Shown here: one piece after another, positions 1 to 9,343 of the stretch
How positions within the stretch are numbered: the first letter of the stretch is position 1
Layout: the number at the start of each line of letters is the position of its first letter
Source: Haloarchaeobius sp. HME9146
GTDB taxonomy: Archaea; Halobacteriota; Halobacteria; Halobacteriales; Natrialbaceae
DNA: 64,000 bases
Assembly (NCBI RefSeq): GCF_025399835.1
Contig: NZ_JAODVR010000001.1
Location: 1,240,001-1,304,000 of the forward strand
Reading direction: 5' to 3'
Made by a program: the position numbers and the translations under genes
The notes under the pieces: model-generated
Told to the model about the DNA's origin: nothing
Database searches by the model: none
The model's input: the letters and a program-made list of their open reading frames with translations, nothing else

Positions 1-1
1 G

Positions 2-661
2 GTCGACGGGACCGTCTTCGTCGCCAGCTACCTCGCCAACGGCCTCGCCAGTTTCTTCCTCGCCGCGCTGGAGGGGACCGACGACCTGGAGCTGCCCGCG
101 CCCGACGTGACCGTCGAGACCACGGATGACGAGTACACGAGGTGCTCGTCGGTCGAGTTCCACGCGAACCTCGAGGACTTCGACCGCGACAACTACGACA
201 AGACGCTCGTGCGCTGGTTCGTCGACGACGAGTACGTCCTGACCTCGTTCGCCACCTACGAGGCGGCCGGGTCCGGGATGCCGCGGTTCGACCTCGAGGC
301 GGGCGAGCACACCGTGAAGGCCGTCGCCTACGACTGGTGGGACCGCCGGGACACCGACTCGATGACCATCACCGTCTCCGAGGACTGCGAGGACGACGAG
401 ACGGTCGGCGTCGGTATCGAGGTCGCCACCGAGGACCCGACCGTCGGCGAGGCGGTCCGGTTCGAGGCGACCGTCGACGGTGACGACGACGACCTGGCGT
501 ACGACTGGGAGTCCGCGTGTGCCGAGCAGATCGGCGACGACGGCGAGGTCGTCCGGTTCGAGTGGAGCGACCCCGGGGAGTACGACGTGTCCCTGATTGC
601 GACCGATACCGAGACCGACGAGGAGTACACTGCCAGCACGACGGTCGACGTGGACGGGTAA
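2..661 (+). CDS. PQQ-propeller/PKD surface protein, C-terminal part (5' end outside window)
   Basis: The frame is open from the first bases of the window to a TAA, giving 219 visible residues; the true start lies upstream. The first ~25 residues (VDGTVFVAS...) look like the last blade of a PQQ-type beta-propeller. They are followed by two immunoglobulin-like PKD-type domains: about residues 35-130, containing the WFVDDEYVL and GEHTVKAVAYD strands, and 135-219, ending GEYDVSLIATD. The composition is very acidic, as expected for a secreted haloarchaeal protein. The next gene has the same propeller-then-PKD architecture, so the two look like tandem paralogues. A role in extracellular ligand or polymer binding is inferred. 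A GTG at 107 is an internal codon, not the start. Confidence 0.75.
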   Translation, partial: VDGTVFVASYLANGLASFFLAALEGTDDLELPAPDVTVETTDDEYTRCSSVEFHANLEDFDRDNYDKTLVRWFVDDEYVLTSFATYEAAGSGMPRFDLEAGEHTVKAVAYDWWDRRDTDSMTITVSEDCEDDETVGVGIEVATEDPTVGEAVRFEATVDGDDDDLAYDWESACAEQIGDDGEVVRFEWSDPGEYDVSLIATDTETDEEYTASTTVDVDG

Positions 662-884
662 CCTGCACGTCGACAGCCCTGTTACGGGGCGTCGAAAGTA
701 TCCGTCCCTGTACAGAACTGTCGTGCGGTGTCTCCGTTGGATGACTCGATGGCTGGTCCGGGGAGGACCGGTCGTCTGAGCCGGTCTTCGACCGCCACTA
801 GCCCGTTCCCCCCAGTCTTAGTCGCGGGATAATACCGATTACCCACAATATAACGTTAGAACCCACTGGCGAGTGACTAGTCGT

Positions 885-2795
885 ATGGGTGACCATTACC
901 CGAGTACGATAACACGACGACGAGTCCTCTCCGCGACCGCAGCCGTCGGGGGGAGTGCATTGCTCGGAAGCACGCTCGCCGAGACGGCAGCCGGTGGTGG
1001 CGACGGGACACGGACGCTCGACACGTCCCGGGCCGAGGCTGACGGGAGCGCACTGGTACGCGACTGGAAACGACCAATCGGCGGCGACTGGGGGTCGCGC
1101 ATCTCCCCGACCGTCGCCGAACTCCCGGAGTCCGAGGTCGACGGCCCCATCGTCTACGACGCCCCCGCCCGGGTCGGCATCCGTGCGTTCTCGATGGCCG
1201 ACGGTACTCGACTCTGGGAGACGGAACTCGCCGGGCTCGTCGGCGCGGAACCGACCATCGCCGACGGCGTCTGCTACGTCGCCTCAGACGGCGGAACCTA
1301 CGCGCTCGACGCGGCGACGGGCGAGAAGCTGTGGTCGTACGAGAAGGGCGGGAGCCTCGGCGTCGTGGTCGGTGACGACGCCATCTACGTCCCGACCGGC
1401 GACGCGTCTCCACGGGGCAGCAACTCCTGGACGCCCGATGGCGTCGAGCGGACGATGACCGCGTTCGACCGCGAGGACGGCTCGGTGCTGTGGCAGCAGT
1501 CCTACGGTGGCGAATACGGTACCGAAGCCGACCAGTTCTACGCCCGCCCGCAGCTCGTCGACGGGACCCTCCTCGCCGGCGGGTCGATGGGGCTGGTCGC
1601 GATGGACCCGGCGACCGGCGAGACGCTGTGGCAGGCGTTCGACCTGGCCGGCTCGATGACCGTCGCGGACGGCGTCGCCTACGTGACGGTGAAGGACGAC
1701 GGCGGGCTGGTCGCGTTCGACCTCGAGTCGAGAGAGCAGCTGTGGCGGGCCGACGTACTGGGGTCCGACCCACTGGTTCACGACGGCAGTGTCTACGTCA
1801 CCCAGCAGGAGCACCGCCACCCCGACCTCGTGGAAGATGGTGTCACCGCGCTCGACGCCGAGACCGGCGAACTGCAGTGGTCCCGGAACACGTGGGCCGA
1901 TGCGGTCGACGCGGACCAGACCGCTCTCGTCCCGACGACCCCACCGGTGCTGGCGAACGACCAGGTCGTCTTCGGCGGTGTTCGGCCGGACGACGGATAC
2001 CCCCCGAAGGGCGCGGTGTTCGGACTCGACCCCGACACCGGCGAGGTGACGACCCTCTGGTGGCCAGCGATTCCCGACGACCTCGACGCCGACGGCGGGT
2101 GGATAACCAGACTGATCCGGGGCGAACCGACGGCGTACCGTGACCACCTCCTCGTGTCGAGCTACGACTGGGGACGGAACGCACCGCGCGCACAGGGACT
2201 CTACGCGCTGTCGTGGAGCGACTCCCCGCCGGGCGAGGGGCCGGCCGAGCCCGACGTGGTCCAGTCCGGCGGGTGCGAGGTGTCCGACGGCCGGAGTCGA
2301 ATCGGGATGGAGGCGTACGACGACCAGCCCGACGAGTACGGCGACCAGTTCCTCTACCGCTGGGACGTCCTCGACGACGGTGTTCTGGACGGGGTCACCG
2401 GCCGGTCCGAGTACCTGGTCCCGCTCCCCGAGGACGCGAACGGGACGGTGACCACCACCGTCACCGTGCTCGACCGGTACGGGCGCTCGGCGACGGGGAC
2501 GGTCGAGTTCACCCCCGAGGCCGTCTGTGCGTCGTTCTCGCTGTCGGTCGAGCCGAAGCGACCGGAGACCGGCGAGGAGTTCACGATGAGCGTCGACGTC
2601 CAGAACGCCGACCCGAGCGAATTCGAGTACTACTGGGAGGTACCCGGTGACTACGAGACGACCGCGGAGCCGTCCTACACGGCGAGCTTCGACGATGCCG
2701 GGGACTACACCGTCGGCGTCGAGGTCCGCTCCGACGCCGGCCTCCGCGCCCAGCTCGAGACGGACCTGACGGTCGTCTGTCCGGACGACGCCTGA
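885..2795 (+). CDS. Tat-exported PQQ-like beta-propeller protein with C-terminal PKD-type domains
   Basis: 636 residues from ATG 885; a GTG at 873 is in frame but lies close to the expected transcription start after the TATA-like box CAATATAAC (846-854). The N-terminus carries a twin-arginine signal (TRRRVLSATAAVGG) and an Ala-rich hydrophobic stretch. Residues ~60-450 hold repeated PQQ-propeller blades with typical W/DG signatures such as YALDAATGEKLW, VAMDPATGETLW and TALDAETGELQW. The last ~170 residues form two PKD-like folds (FLYRWDVLDDG, FEYYWEVPGDYETT). The family binds ligands outside the membrane and is often not enzymatic. It lies directly downstream of a paralogue. The exact substrate cannot be told from sequence. 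Confidence 0.85.
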   Translation: MGDHYPSTITRRRVLSATAAVGGSALLGSTLAETAAGGGDGTRTLDTSRAEADGSALVRDWKRPIGGDWGSRISPTVAELPESEVDGPIVYDAPARVGIRAFSMADGTRLWETELAGLVGAEPTIADGVCYVASDGGTYALDAATGEKLWSYEKGGSLGVVVGDDAIYVPTGDASPRGSNSWTPDGVERTMTAFDREDGSVLWQQSYGGEYGTEADQFYARPQLVDGTLLAGGSMGLVAMDPATGETLWQAFDLAGSMTVADGVAYVTVKDDGGLVAFDLESREQLWRADVLGSDPLVHDGSVYVTQQEHRHPDLVEDGVTALDAETGELQWSRNTWADAVDADQTALVPTTPPVLANDQVVFGGVRPDDGYPPKGAVFGLDPDTGEVTTLWWPAIPDDLDADGGWITRLIRGEPTAYRDHLLVSSYDWGRNAPRAQGLYALSWSDSPPGEGPAEPDVVQSGGCEVSDGRSRIGMEAYDDQPDEYGDQFLYRWDVLDDGVLDGVTGRSEYLVPLPEDANGTVTTTVTVLDRYGRSATGTVEFTPEAVCASFSLSVEPKRPETGEEFTMSVDVQNADPSEFEYYWEVPGDYETTAEPSYTASFDDAGDYTVGVEVRSDAGLRAQLETDLTVVCPDDA

Positions 2796-2866
2796 CGCCC
2801 ATCTCAATTTCTTTCACCGGGAAGAATACGAATACTTATTGCGATGCTCGCGGCTACATCCAGCAA

Positions 2867-3640
2867 ATGGTCGAAGCCATCGCCGTCGCCAGCGGGAAGG
2901 GTGGGACTGGCAAGACGACGGCGACCCTCGCGCTGGGGATGGCTCTCGCCGAGGCGCAGGACGTGACCGTCGTGGACACCGACACCGGCCTCGCGAACCT
3001 CCTCTTTCACACCGGGCTCGAGGCGGCCGACGTGACCCTCCACGACCTCCTGCTCGGCGACGCCGACGTCTCGGTCGCCGACGCGACCTACGACCGGTTC
3101 GGGCTGCGGGTCGTCCCCTGTGGCACCTCGCTCGGGGACTTCCGGCAGGCCGACCCCACCCGACTCCGGGAGGTGGTCGCCGACCTCGCCGCGGACACCG
3201 ACGTGCTCTTGCTCGACTCGCCGGCCGCCATCGGGAGCGTCAGCGCCGTCCTCCCCGTGGTGCTCGCGGACCGGATGGTCGTCGTCCTCCAGCCGACCAT
3301 CCCGGCGCTCTCTGACGGGTTGAAGGTCCAGGAGTACGCTCGCTCGTACGGGACCGGCGGCGCGGGCGTGCTGTTCAACCGCGTCCACGACCCCGAGGCG
3401 GTCGACCGGATCACCGACCAGACGGAGCGCTACTTCGACGGACCTGTCCTCGCGAGCGTTCCCGACTCGGACGCCGCCAGGGCTGCACGGAGCGCGGGCG
3501 AACCACTGCTCGCACACGCCCCCGACTGTCCCGCCGCCACGGCGTTCCGCGACGCCGCCGCCGGTATCGAGATACGGGACCAGGAACCGGAAGCCGTGGC
3601 CGACCGCTTCCGCAGCGCCGTCATCCCGCAGCAACCGTGA
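2867..3640 (+). CDS. MinD/ParA-family P-loop ATPase
   Basis: 257 residues. A deviant Walker A motif, GKGGTGKT (residues 10-17), has the signature lysine of the MinD/ParA class. It is followed by the switch-I-like VVDTDTGLANL, and LLLDSPAA (Walker B/switch II region) occurs near residue 115. Such ATPases dimerise on ATP and position other proteins at the membrane or on DNA. There is no obvious C-terminal amphipathic MinD membrane helix: the tail is EAVADRFRSAVIPQQP. The ATG follows a TATA-like TACTTATT (2832-2839). The stop overlaps the start of the next gene (GTGA), so the two are translationally coupled and probably work together. Whether it acts in positioning, division or surface-structure placement is unknown. 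Confidence 0.88.
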   Translation: MVEAIAVASGKGGTGKTTATLALGMALAEAQDVTVVDTDTGLANLLFHTGLEAADVTLHDLLLGDADVSVADATYDRFGLRVVPCGTSLGDFRQADPTRLREVVADLAADTDVLLLDSPAAIGSVSAVLPVVLADRMVVVLQPTIPALSDGLKVQEYARSYGTGGAGVLFNRVHDPEAVDRITDQTERYFDGPVLASVPDSDAARAARSAGEPLLAHAPDCPAATAFRDAAAGIEIRDQEPEAVADRFRSAVIPQQP

Positions 3641-4179
3641 GACTGCCGCGTGGGACCATCGTCCGGTCGCGCGTCGTCCAGTCACCAGCGACCGCGCTCG
3701 CGGCCGCGCTCGACGACGCCGTCACTGGCTACCTCGTCCTCGAGCCGCAGGACGCGCTGTTGCTCGGCGACGACGGGAGCGGCGTCATCACCCTCGCGTC
3801 GGGGGTCCCGGTGCTGGCGTACCACGTCGGGACCGACCGCGGCGGGGCCGAAGCGCTCGCCGACCTCGCCGCGCCCGGACCCTACAGCGTCGAACTGTAC
3901 GCCGTCGACGACGGTGCCCTCGATGCGGCCCACGAGGCCACCAGCCTGCGGGTGCCACCGGGATTGCCCGCGGACCGCCTCGCGGCCGACCCGGACCTCG
4001 CGACCCGAACGCGCGAGGCAGCGCCTGCTGACCGTCGCGAGGAACGGGTCGAGGAGGACGAGGACCCGCTGGCGGCGTTCCTCGCCGACGAGGAGCGCAT
4101 CGCCGCGATTCAGGAAGAAGCGGAGAAGGAGGCGGCCCGGCGGGCCGAGGAGTGGGGACTGGCGGACGCACTCGAGTAG
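3637..4179 (+). CDS. Conserved haloarchaeal protein coupled to MinD-like ATPase
   Basis: 180 residues starting at a GTG whose bases overlap the stop of the upstream MinD-like gene. The first ~110 residues predict a compact alpha/beta domain (RGTIVRSRVV, GYLVLEPQDALLL, SVELYAVDDGAL). The C-terminal ~55 residues are highly charged and helical (DPLAAFLADEERIAAIQEEAEKEAARR), probably a coiled coil. I do not recognise a named family. The overlap and fixed neighbourhood suggest it is the partner or adaptor of the ATPase. No signal peptide or membrane segment is visible, so it is cytoplasmic. Confidence 0.8.
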   Translation: MRLPRGTIVRSRVVQSPATALAAALDDAVTGYLVLEPQDALLLGDDGSGVITLASGVPVLAYHVGTDRGGAEALADLAAPGPYSVELYAVDDGALDAAHEATSLRVPPGLPADRLAADPDLATRTREAAPADRREERVEEDEDPLAAFLADEERIAAIQEEAEKEAARRAEEWGLADALE

Positions 4180-4222
4180 GGGGAGGAGTGGCGCTGTTGC
4201 CGCGACGGTGGGCAGCGCCCGG

Positions 4223-5602
4223 TCAGGCGGGCGTGAGTCGAAGCAACCGGTCGTCGTTGCCGGTCGGGAACGGCCCGCTCGCCCGACCGTCGCGGTTCGA
4301 CGTGACGAGGTACAGTGCGCCGTCCGGGCCCTGTTCGACGTGGCGGATTCTGCCGACCTCGTCGACGAGCAGGTCGTGGGTGGTCGCGACCCAGGAGCCG
4401 TCGGTCCAGTCGCCGTCGTGGCGCACGCCGGTCTCGCCGAGTGGTGGCAGGTCGGTCGTGGGGTCGCCGTCGTCGGCCGGGGTCAACGTCGCGACCTTCA
4501 GCCGCTGGCTGCCGAGGCCCCCGAACACCAGCCGGTTGCGAAACGCCGGGACGACATCGGCGGTGTAGAAGACGCCGCCAGCCGGTGCCCAGGTGTTCCC
4601 GAGGCTGCTGGCGACGGGCGGCGTTACCCCGTCGGTGGTCCGGTAGGCGGGCGGGTCCCGGGCGTCTGCCCACCCGTAGTCGCTGCCGGGGGCGAGGACG
4701 CTCACCTCGTCCGGGCCAGGGCCGTGTTCGGTGATGACCGGTGTCCCATCGGGCTGCCACGTGATGCACTGCGGGTTCCGGTGTCCGACGGTGAACACTC
4801 GCGGGTCGCCGCCGTGGTCGGGGTTCCCCGGGGCGGGTTCGCCTTCCGGCGTCAGGCGAAGGACCTTTCCACCGAGGAACGACGGGTCGCGAGCTCGTGC
4901 TTTCTGGCCGGCGTCGCCGACCGTCACCCAGAGGTAGTTCTCCGGTCCGAAGGCGATGCGACCCCCGTTGTGGAACCGGTTCGCGGGAATCTCGTCGACG
5001 AGCGTCTTCACGTGGCTGGCAGGGTCGTCCGCCGAGACGTCGACGTAGACGAGTTTGTTGTACCACTCCCGGTCGTGCCTGTACGTGTAGTAGACGTACA
5101 CCAGCGGGACATCCGGGTACGAGGGGTGGACGGTCGTGCCCATGGTCCCACCCTCGCCACCGTCGAGGAACCAGCTCCGCTCGCGGCTGCCCTGGTCGAC
5201 CGCTTCGGCGTCGATCGCGTCCTCGGGGCTGGCGACCGATTCCAGCTCGCCAGCGGCGAACCGGTTCACTCGCCCGACGCGCTCGGTGATGAACAGGTCA
5301 CCGTTCGGGGCGAACGAGAGGTCCCAGGGGATCTCGAGGCCGGTGACGAGGGTCTCCAGTTCGACCTCGATCTCCGGTGACTCGGTCGGGGCGCGCCAGG
5401 CTGGGTCGTACCGCGACCACGATTCGACGTCGTGGCCGAGACTGGTGTCGTAGTCGGGCTCGACCATCGGGGGCTCGGTCGTCTTCGTTGGCGGCTCGGT
5501 CGACGTGCTCGGGTCGCCCGTGGTTTCGCCACCGAGACACCCCGAGACCATCGTGGCGGCAGCAAGCGACAGGAGGGTTCGGCGACGATACCGGTCGGTC
5601 AT
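4223..5602 (-). CDS. PQQ-dependent sugar dehydrogenase (glucose/sorbosone dehydrogenase family) lipoprotein
   Basis: 459 residues. The N-terminus RYRRRTLLSLAAATMVSGC combines a twin-arginine motif with a lipobox, so the product should be exported folded and lipid-anchored. A Thr/Pro/Glu-rich linker follows. From ~residue 85 the six-bladed soluble quinoprotein dehydrogenase fold is recognisable: LEIPWDLSFAPNGDLFITER, HNGGRIAFGPENYLWVTVGD, GHRNPQCITWQPDG and EHGPGPDEV. The conserved GHRNPQG-type stretch and the EHGP..DE stretch match the cofactor-binding face of the family. It would oxidise a sugar or an unknown substrate outside the cell. The gene is monocistronic and convergent with the MinD pair. 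Confidence 0.88.
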   Translation of the reverse strand: MTDRYRRRTLLSLAAATMVSGCLGGETTGDPSTSTEPPTKTTEPPMVEPDYDTSLGHDVESWSRYDPAWRAPTESPEIEVELETLVTGLEIPWDLSFAPNGDLFITERVGRVNRFAAGELESVASPEDAIDAEAVDQGSRERSWFLDGGEGGTMGTTVHPSYPDVPLVYVYYTYRHDREWYNKLVYVDVSADDPASHVKTLVDEIPANRFHNGGRIAFGPENYLWVTVGDAGQKARARDPSFLGGKVLRLTPEGEPAPGNPDHGGDPRVFTVGHRNPQCITWQPDGTPVITEHGPGPDEVSVLAPGSDYGWADARDPPAYRTTDGVTPPVASSLGNTWAPAGGVFYTADVVPAFRNRLVFGGLGSQRLKVATLTPADDGDPTTDLPPLGETGVRHDGDWTDGSWVATTHDLLVDEVGRIRHVEQGPDGALYLVTSNRDGRASGPFPTGNDDRLLRLTPA

Positions 5603-5773
5603 GGGTGTTCACCCGGGTCCGTGGACGAGAGGAGGTCGTGCGTCGACAGCATGTGTGGAGAGGGTCCGACGGACGGCTCGGTCCGAGCGACGCCGTCGGA
5701 GCGTACCGACGCCTTAGAAAATTGAAGCCAAGTATCTTGTGATGCGTTCTCTCCCAGGGGCGTCAGCGGGCCG

Positions 5774-7165
5774 CTACGGCCGGATGTCGTCGAGGTCGTC
5801 GACCGTCGGCCCGTTGACGATGGTGACGGTCGTCCCCGTCTGGTGGATGCGGAAGGCGTCCGCGAACCCGCCGTCGGGGATGACCCAGATGCCGGGTGAC
5901 TGCTCGCTGCCGCCGTGGCCAGCGAGGATGGTCTGGTAGGCTTGCCGGAACTCGGTCGCGTCGGCGGGCGTGGCCCATTCGGTCACGAAGACGTGGCCGT
6001 ACTCGCCGTCGCTGTTCTGGTAGGGCAAGACGGCGTCGCCGACCCAGCCAGCAGAGGGCGGGCTCCGGTAGTCGAACCGGTCGTAGATGCCCGACGGGGT
6101 CGAGAACGTCGAGGTGTTGATGGTCGAGATGTTGTACTGGCGGGACTGGTACCAGAACATCGAGTAGATGGACGCTTCACCGACGGTGTCCGTGCCGTGC
6201 TCGAACGTCTGCCAGCCGTTGCGTGCCTGGTCCTCGATGGTCACCTCCACGGGGGTGAACTCGCGGTCCGGGTGGATGAGCGCGCTGGAGGTCTGGGGCG
6301 GGTTCACCCACAGGTTGTTCACGCGCTCCCAGCCACCGTCCTGCACCAGCTGGTGGACGTACCACGGGCCATCGGAGTACGGCTGGAAGATGGTGACGAG
6401 GATGCCGAGGTTCATGTCGCTGCTGCCGCCGCTGGACTCGGTGCCCGGGGTCTTCACGCAGGACCACTCACCGCTCGTACAGCGTTCGAGGTACAGCGCC
6501 TCGATGTAGTCGGCTTCGCCCTCGATGAGGCCGTTGGCGGCGAGTTGCTGGTCCTGGGTCTTCGCCTGGTTCTGGACGCGCTTGATGTCGAAGTGCTGGT
6601 CCTGCAGCGCGTGGGTGAGCTCGTGGACGAACGTCGCGTTGTTGATGACCAGCCGGTCGGGGTCGTCGCTGACCATGACGACCTTGTTCGTGCCGGCGGC
6701 GTAGTAGCCGAGGACGGCCGAGCCGGTCACCGAGCCGAACTCGTCCTCGATGTTCTTCTGCTCGTCGGAGATGAACAGTGCCTCCCACACCTGGTCGTTC
6801 CAGCGGTTCTTGCTCTCACTGTCGGTGCTCCCGTTGGCCGAGTTCGCGCGCTGTTGCTCCCGGGTGATGACCGAGACGGTCACCGGTTCTTTGAACTCCA
6901 GGTTGCGCAAGACCTCGACGCGGGCCATCGAGCGGGCGAGGAACGCCTCCTGTTCCGCCTCGCTGATGCCGTCGCTCTGGTCGACGTCTATCGATTCGTT
7001 GTACCAGTAGCCGTTCTCCCAGCCGATGCGGTCGGTCGCGGGGTCGGCGAACGGCCCGGTGTCGTCGCCCACGCCGGTCCCGTCGTCGGACCCGAAGAAT
7101 CCGAAACAGCCGGCGAGGAGGACGAGGGTAACGACCGTGACTGTCTGTATCGCCTTCGCCTTCAC
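5774..7165 (-). CDS. Hvo_1808-type surface lipoprotein with HExxH metallopeptidase-like motif
   Basis: 463 residues from GTG 7165, with a TATA-like GTTTTAG about 25 nt upstream, consistent with a leaderless mRNA. A lipobox LLAGC places the lipidated cysteine at residue 20. The mature part has HELTH at residues 181-185 followed by LIEGEADYIEAL at ~211. This His-Glu-x-x-His plus downstream Glu arrangement is that of gluzincin-type zinc peptidases. The pattern resembles the family annotated in haloarchaea as Hvo_1808 surface protein. It is probably an extracellular, membrane-anchored protease or protease-like protein. Peptidase activity is inferred from the motif only. Confidence 0.82.
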   Translation of the reverse strand: MKAKAIQTVTVVTLVLLAGCFGFFGSDDGTGVGDDTGPFADPATDRIGWENGYWYNESIDVDQSDGISEAEQEAFLARSMARVEVLRNLEFKEPVTVSVITREQQRANSANGSTDSESKNRWNDQVWEALFISDEQKNIEDEFGSVTGSAVLGYYAAGTNKVVMVSDDPDRLVINNATFVHELTHALQDQHFDIKRVQNQAKTQDQQLAANGLIEGEADYIEALYLERCTSGEWSCVKTPGTESSGGSSDMNLGILVTIFQPYSDGPWYVHQLVQDGGWERVNNLWVNPPQTSSALIHPDREFTPVEVTIEDQARNGWQTFEHGTDTVGEASIYSMFWYQSRQYNISTINTSTFSTPSGIYDRFDYRSPPSAGWVGDAVLPYQNSDGEYGHVFVTEWATPADATEFRQAYQTILAGHGGSEQSPGIWVIPDGGFADAFRIHQTGTTVTIVNGPTVDDLDDIRP

Positions 7166-7260
7166 GCGGAGTGTAGGGGGGCGAGCGCTAAAACGGTTAT
7201 CTGCGCGATAGGTAACCGGTTATCCACGAGAGAGGTACCCGCGGGCCCGACCACGTCTCG

Positions 7261-7276
7261 AGGGCTCGGGAGCCCT
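7261..7276. repeat. Operator-like inverted repeat in divergent promoter region
   Basis: AGGGCTCGGGAGCCCT has 7-base arms (AGGGCTC/GAGCCCT) around two G residues. It lies between the divergent starts of the surface lipoprotein (7165) and the bacterio-opsin-activator-type gene (7354). The loop is too short for a good RNA hairpin, so a protein-binding site is the more natural reading. The assignment is tentative. Confidence 0.35.
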
Positions 7277-7353
7277 CCAGTAGTGAGCGACCGCGTGACA
7301 GCTTCGTCACCTGTTTTGGGAGTAGACTTATAGGGCTTTCAACGTTAAATCGC

Positions 7354-9042
7354 ATGACCTTCGATTGCACGGGCTCGCCACGGCTCGTGCCTGCCCTACC
7401 AATGAGCGATACCAACACGACAGACGGGAACACCACCATCGGCCCCACGCCGGGGGATGACGACCATGGTGGCTCCTTCGGTGCTGCCACGCTGGACGCG
7501 ATTCCGACGCAGTTCGCGGTGCTGGCTACCGACGGTTCCATCGTCTACACCAACGACGCCTGGCGAGAGTTCGCGCGAGACAACGGCTTCGAGGACGACC
7601 CGAGCATGGTCGGCACCAACTACCTCACGGTGTGTGACCGCAGTTCGACGGACGATGCGACGGACGCGGCGGCCGGCATCGAGGCGGTGCTGCGGGACGA
7701 GCGGGACGTCTACTCGCTCGAGTATCCGTGTCACAGCCCGACGACGAAGCGGTGGTTCGTCATGCGAGCCAGTCGGTTCGACCACGCGGGCGAGACGTTC
7801 GTGCTGGTGTTACACCTCGACATCACCGGGCGCAAGCAGTCCGAGGCGGCGGTCGAACACCGGAACCGACAGCTCGAACAGGTCAATCGCGTCGGCCGGC
7901 TCGTCCGGGAGGTCATCGCGTCGCTCCTGGACGTCTCGCGTCGTGAAGACCTCGAGAGCATCGTCTGTCGGGAGCTCGCGAACGCGAGGTTCTGCCGCCT
8001 CGCGTGGGTCGTCGACCGCAGTGTCGACGGGAGCATCCGGCCCCGGGACGGCGCGGGCGACGACGACCTGCTCGACGAGATGGCGGCCCTCGGACCGTCG
8101 ATGATCGAGCGCACGACGGTCGGCGAGGCGCTCGACGGGCAGGGCCCGCTGGTCGAGCGCGTCGCGTCCGACCCGGTACAGGAACTGGCGATGGGTGCGG
8201 GCTGTACGGCCTACACGGCGGTACCGCTCACGTACCGGGGTGCCCGGTACGGGGCTCTCGTCGTCCACACCGACCAGCCCGACGCCTTCGGCGGCCTCGA
8301 ACGCGACGCGTTCGCGGTGCTCGGGAACACACTCGGCTACGCGATGAACGCCGTCGAGTCCCGGGAGCTCCTCCACGGCGAGTTCGCGACCGAGGTTCGC
8401 GTCCACGTCGACGCGAAGCACGCACCCCTCGCTGCGGTTTCGCGGGCGGCCGACGAGCCACTCGTCCTCACCGCGAGCACCGTCGCCGCCGACGGGCTCC
8501 GCCTGTACGCCGAAGGGAAAGACGTGTCGCCCGAGACGGTCGTCGCCACCCTGGAGACCCACCCGGACGTGACACACGCCTCGGTGCTGGGCGAACACGA
8601 CGGACGCTGCCGGTTCTGCTGCGTGGTGACGGGCGGGTCGCCGCTGCTCAGGGTCGCCCAGCGCGGCGCGGGGAACCGGGCCGCGACGGTCACCGGCGAC
8701 CGGTACGACCTGACCGTCGAGACCGCCTCGACCGCGGACATCGGCGACCTCGTCGCGCAGCTCCAGACCGAGTTCGACCGGGTCGACCTGCGCGCGAAGA
8801 AGCGGGTGGAGCGCGAGTCAGACAGCGCGCTCGCGTACTGGGAACGGCTGGAAGCCCGGCTCACCGACCGCCAGCTCGCCATCCTCGAGGCGTCGTTCAA
8901 CGCGGGGTACTTCGAGTGGCCGCGGAACGCCGACGGCGGGGACATCGCCGCCACGTTCGACATCTCCCCGCCGACGTTCCACGAGCATCTGCGTGGGGGG
9001 CTCAGCAAGGTGATGAGCGAACTGTTCGAGGAACAGTCCTGA
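7354..9042 (+). CDS. PAS-GAF bacterio-opsin-activator-type transcriptional regulator
   Basis: 562 residues. A PAS domain (~45-155, from IPTQFAVLATDGSIVYTN to VLVLHLDITGRK) is followed by a short coiled linker, a GAF domain (~175-335), a BAT-type domain (~345-475) and a C-terminal HTH_10 (LTDRQLAILEASFNAGYFEWPR...). The last segment is the hallmark of Bat-like regulators. The protein probably senses a small ligand or redox/light-related cue and regulates transcription directly. The ATG at 7354 lies about 20-27 nt after the TATA-like CTTATAGG (7328-7335), which favours this leaderless start. An in-frame ATG at 7402 would give a 546-residue product. Confidence 0.87.
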   Translation: MTFDCTGSPRLVPALPMSDTNTTDGNTTIGPTPGDDDHGGSFGAATLDAIPTQFAVLATDGSIVYTNDAWREFARDNGFEDDPSMVGTNYLTVCDRSSTDDATDAAAGIEAVLRDERDVYSLEYPCHSPTTKRWFVMRASRFDHAGETFVLVLHLDITGRKQSEAAVEHRNRQLEQVNRVGRLVREVIASLLDVSRREDLESIVCRELANARFCRLAWVVDRSVDGSIRPRDGAGDDDLLDEMAALGPSMIERTTVGEALDGQGPLVERVASDPVQELAMGAGCTAYTAVPLTYRGARYGALVVHTDQPDAFGGLERDAFAVLGNTLGYAMNAVESRELLHGEFATEVRVHVDAKHAPLAAVSRAADEPLVLTASTVAADGLRLYAEGKDVSPETVVATLETHPDVTHASVLGEHDGRCRFCCVVTGGSPLLRVAQRGAGNRAATVTGDRYDLTVETASTADIGDLVAQLQTEFDRVDLRAKKRVERESDSALAYWERLEARLTDRQLAILEASFNAGYFEWPRNADGGDIAATFDISPPTFHEHLRGGLSKVMSELFEEQS

Positions 9043-9067
9043 CCGGCCGGTTCTGGCGCTGCGCCGT

Positions 9068-9250
9068 TCAGTCCGCCGTCGCCCCGGCCGTCTCGGTCAC
9101 GTGCTCGCGGCGTCCCCGGCGCGCGAGGCTGAGCAGTCTGAGGCTGGCACGTTCGACACCGTCGTAGTCCGCGGCCTCGATGGCGCGCTCGGCGGCCGAG
9201 AGGGCGTTGCGAATCTCTTCGTCCGTCGGCGTCTCGTGCGTCTGTGACAT
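9068..9250 (-). CDS. Small conserved-looking haloarchaeal protein (60 aa)
   Basis: 60 residues, acidic at the N-terminus (TPTDEEIRNALSAAERAIEAADYDGVERA) and predicted to be two helices, ending in a short polar tail. It has the composition and codon bias of a real gene. It is convergent with the regulator upstream, its stop being 26 nt from that gene's stop. No family is recognised. The alternating helix pattern would suit a small adaptor. Confidence 0.6.
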   Translation of the reverse strand: MSQTHETPTDEEIRNALSAAERAIEAADYDGVERASLRLLSLARRGRREHVTETAGATAD

Positions 9251-9343
9251 ACCTGGCTGGTCACACCCCCACGTAAAAGGGGTGAGCCAAGGGCGGAGTG
9301 AAAGTGAAAGTGAACGAGACAGTGCCGACGACGGGCGTCTCGG

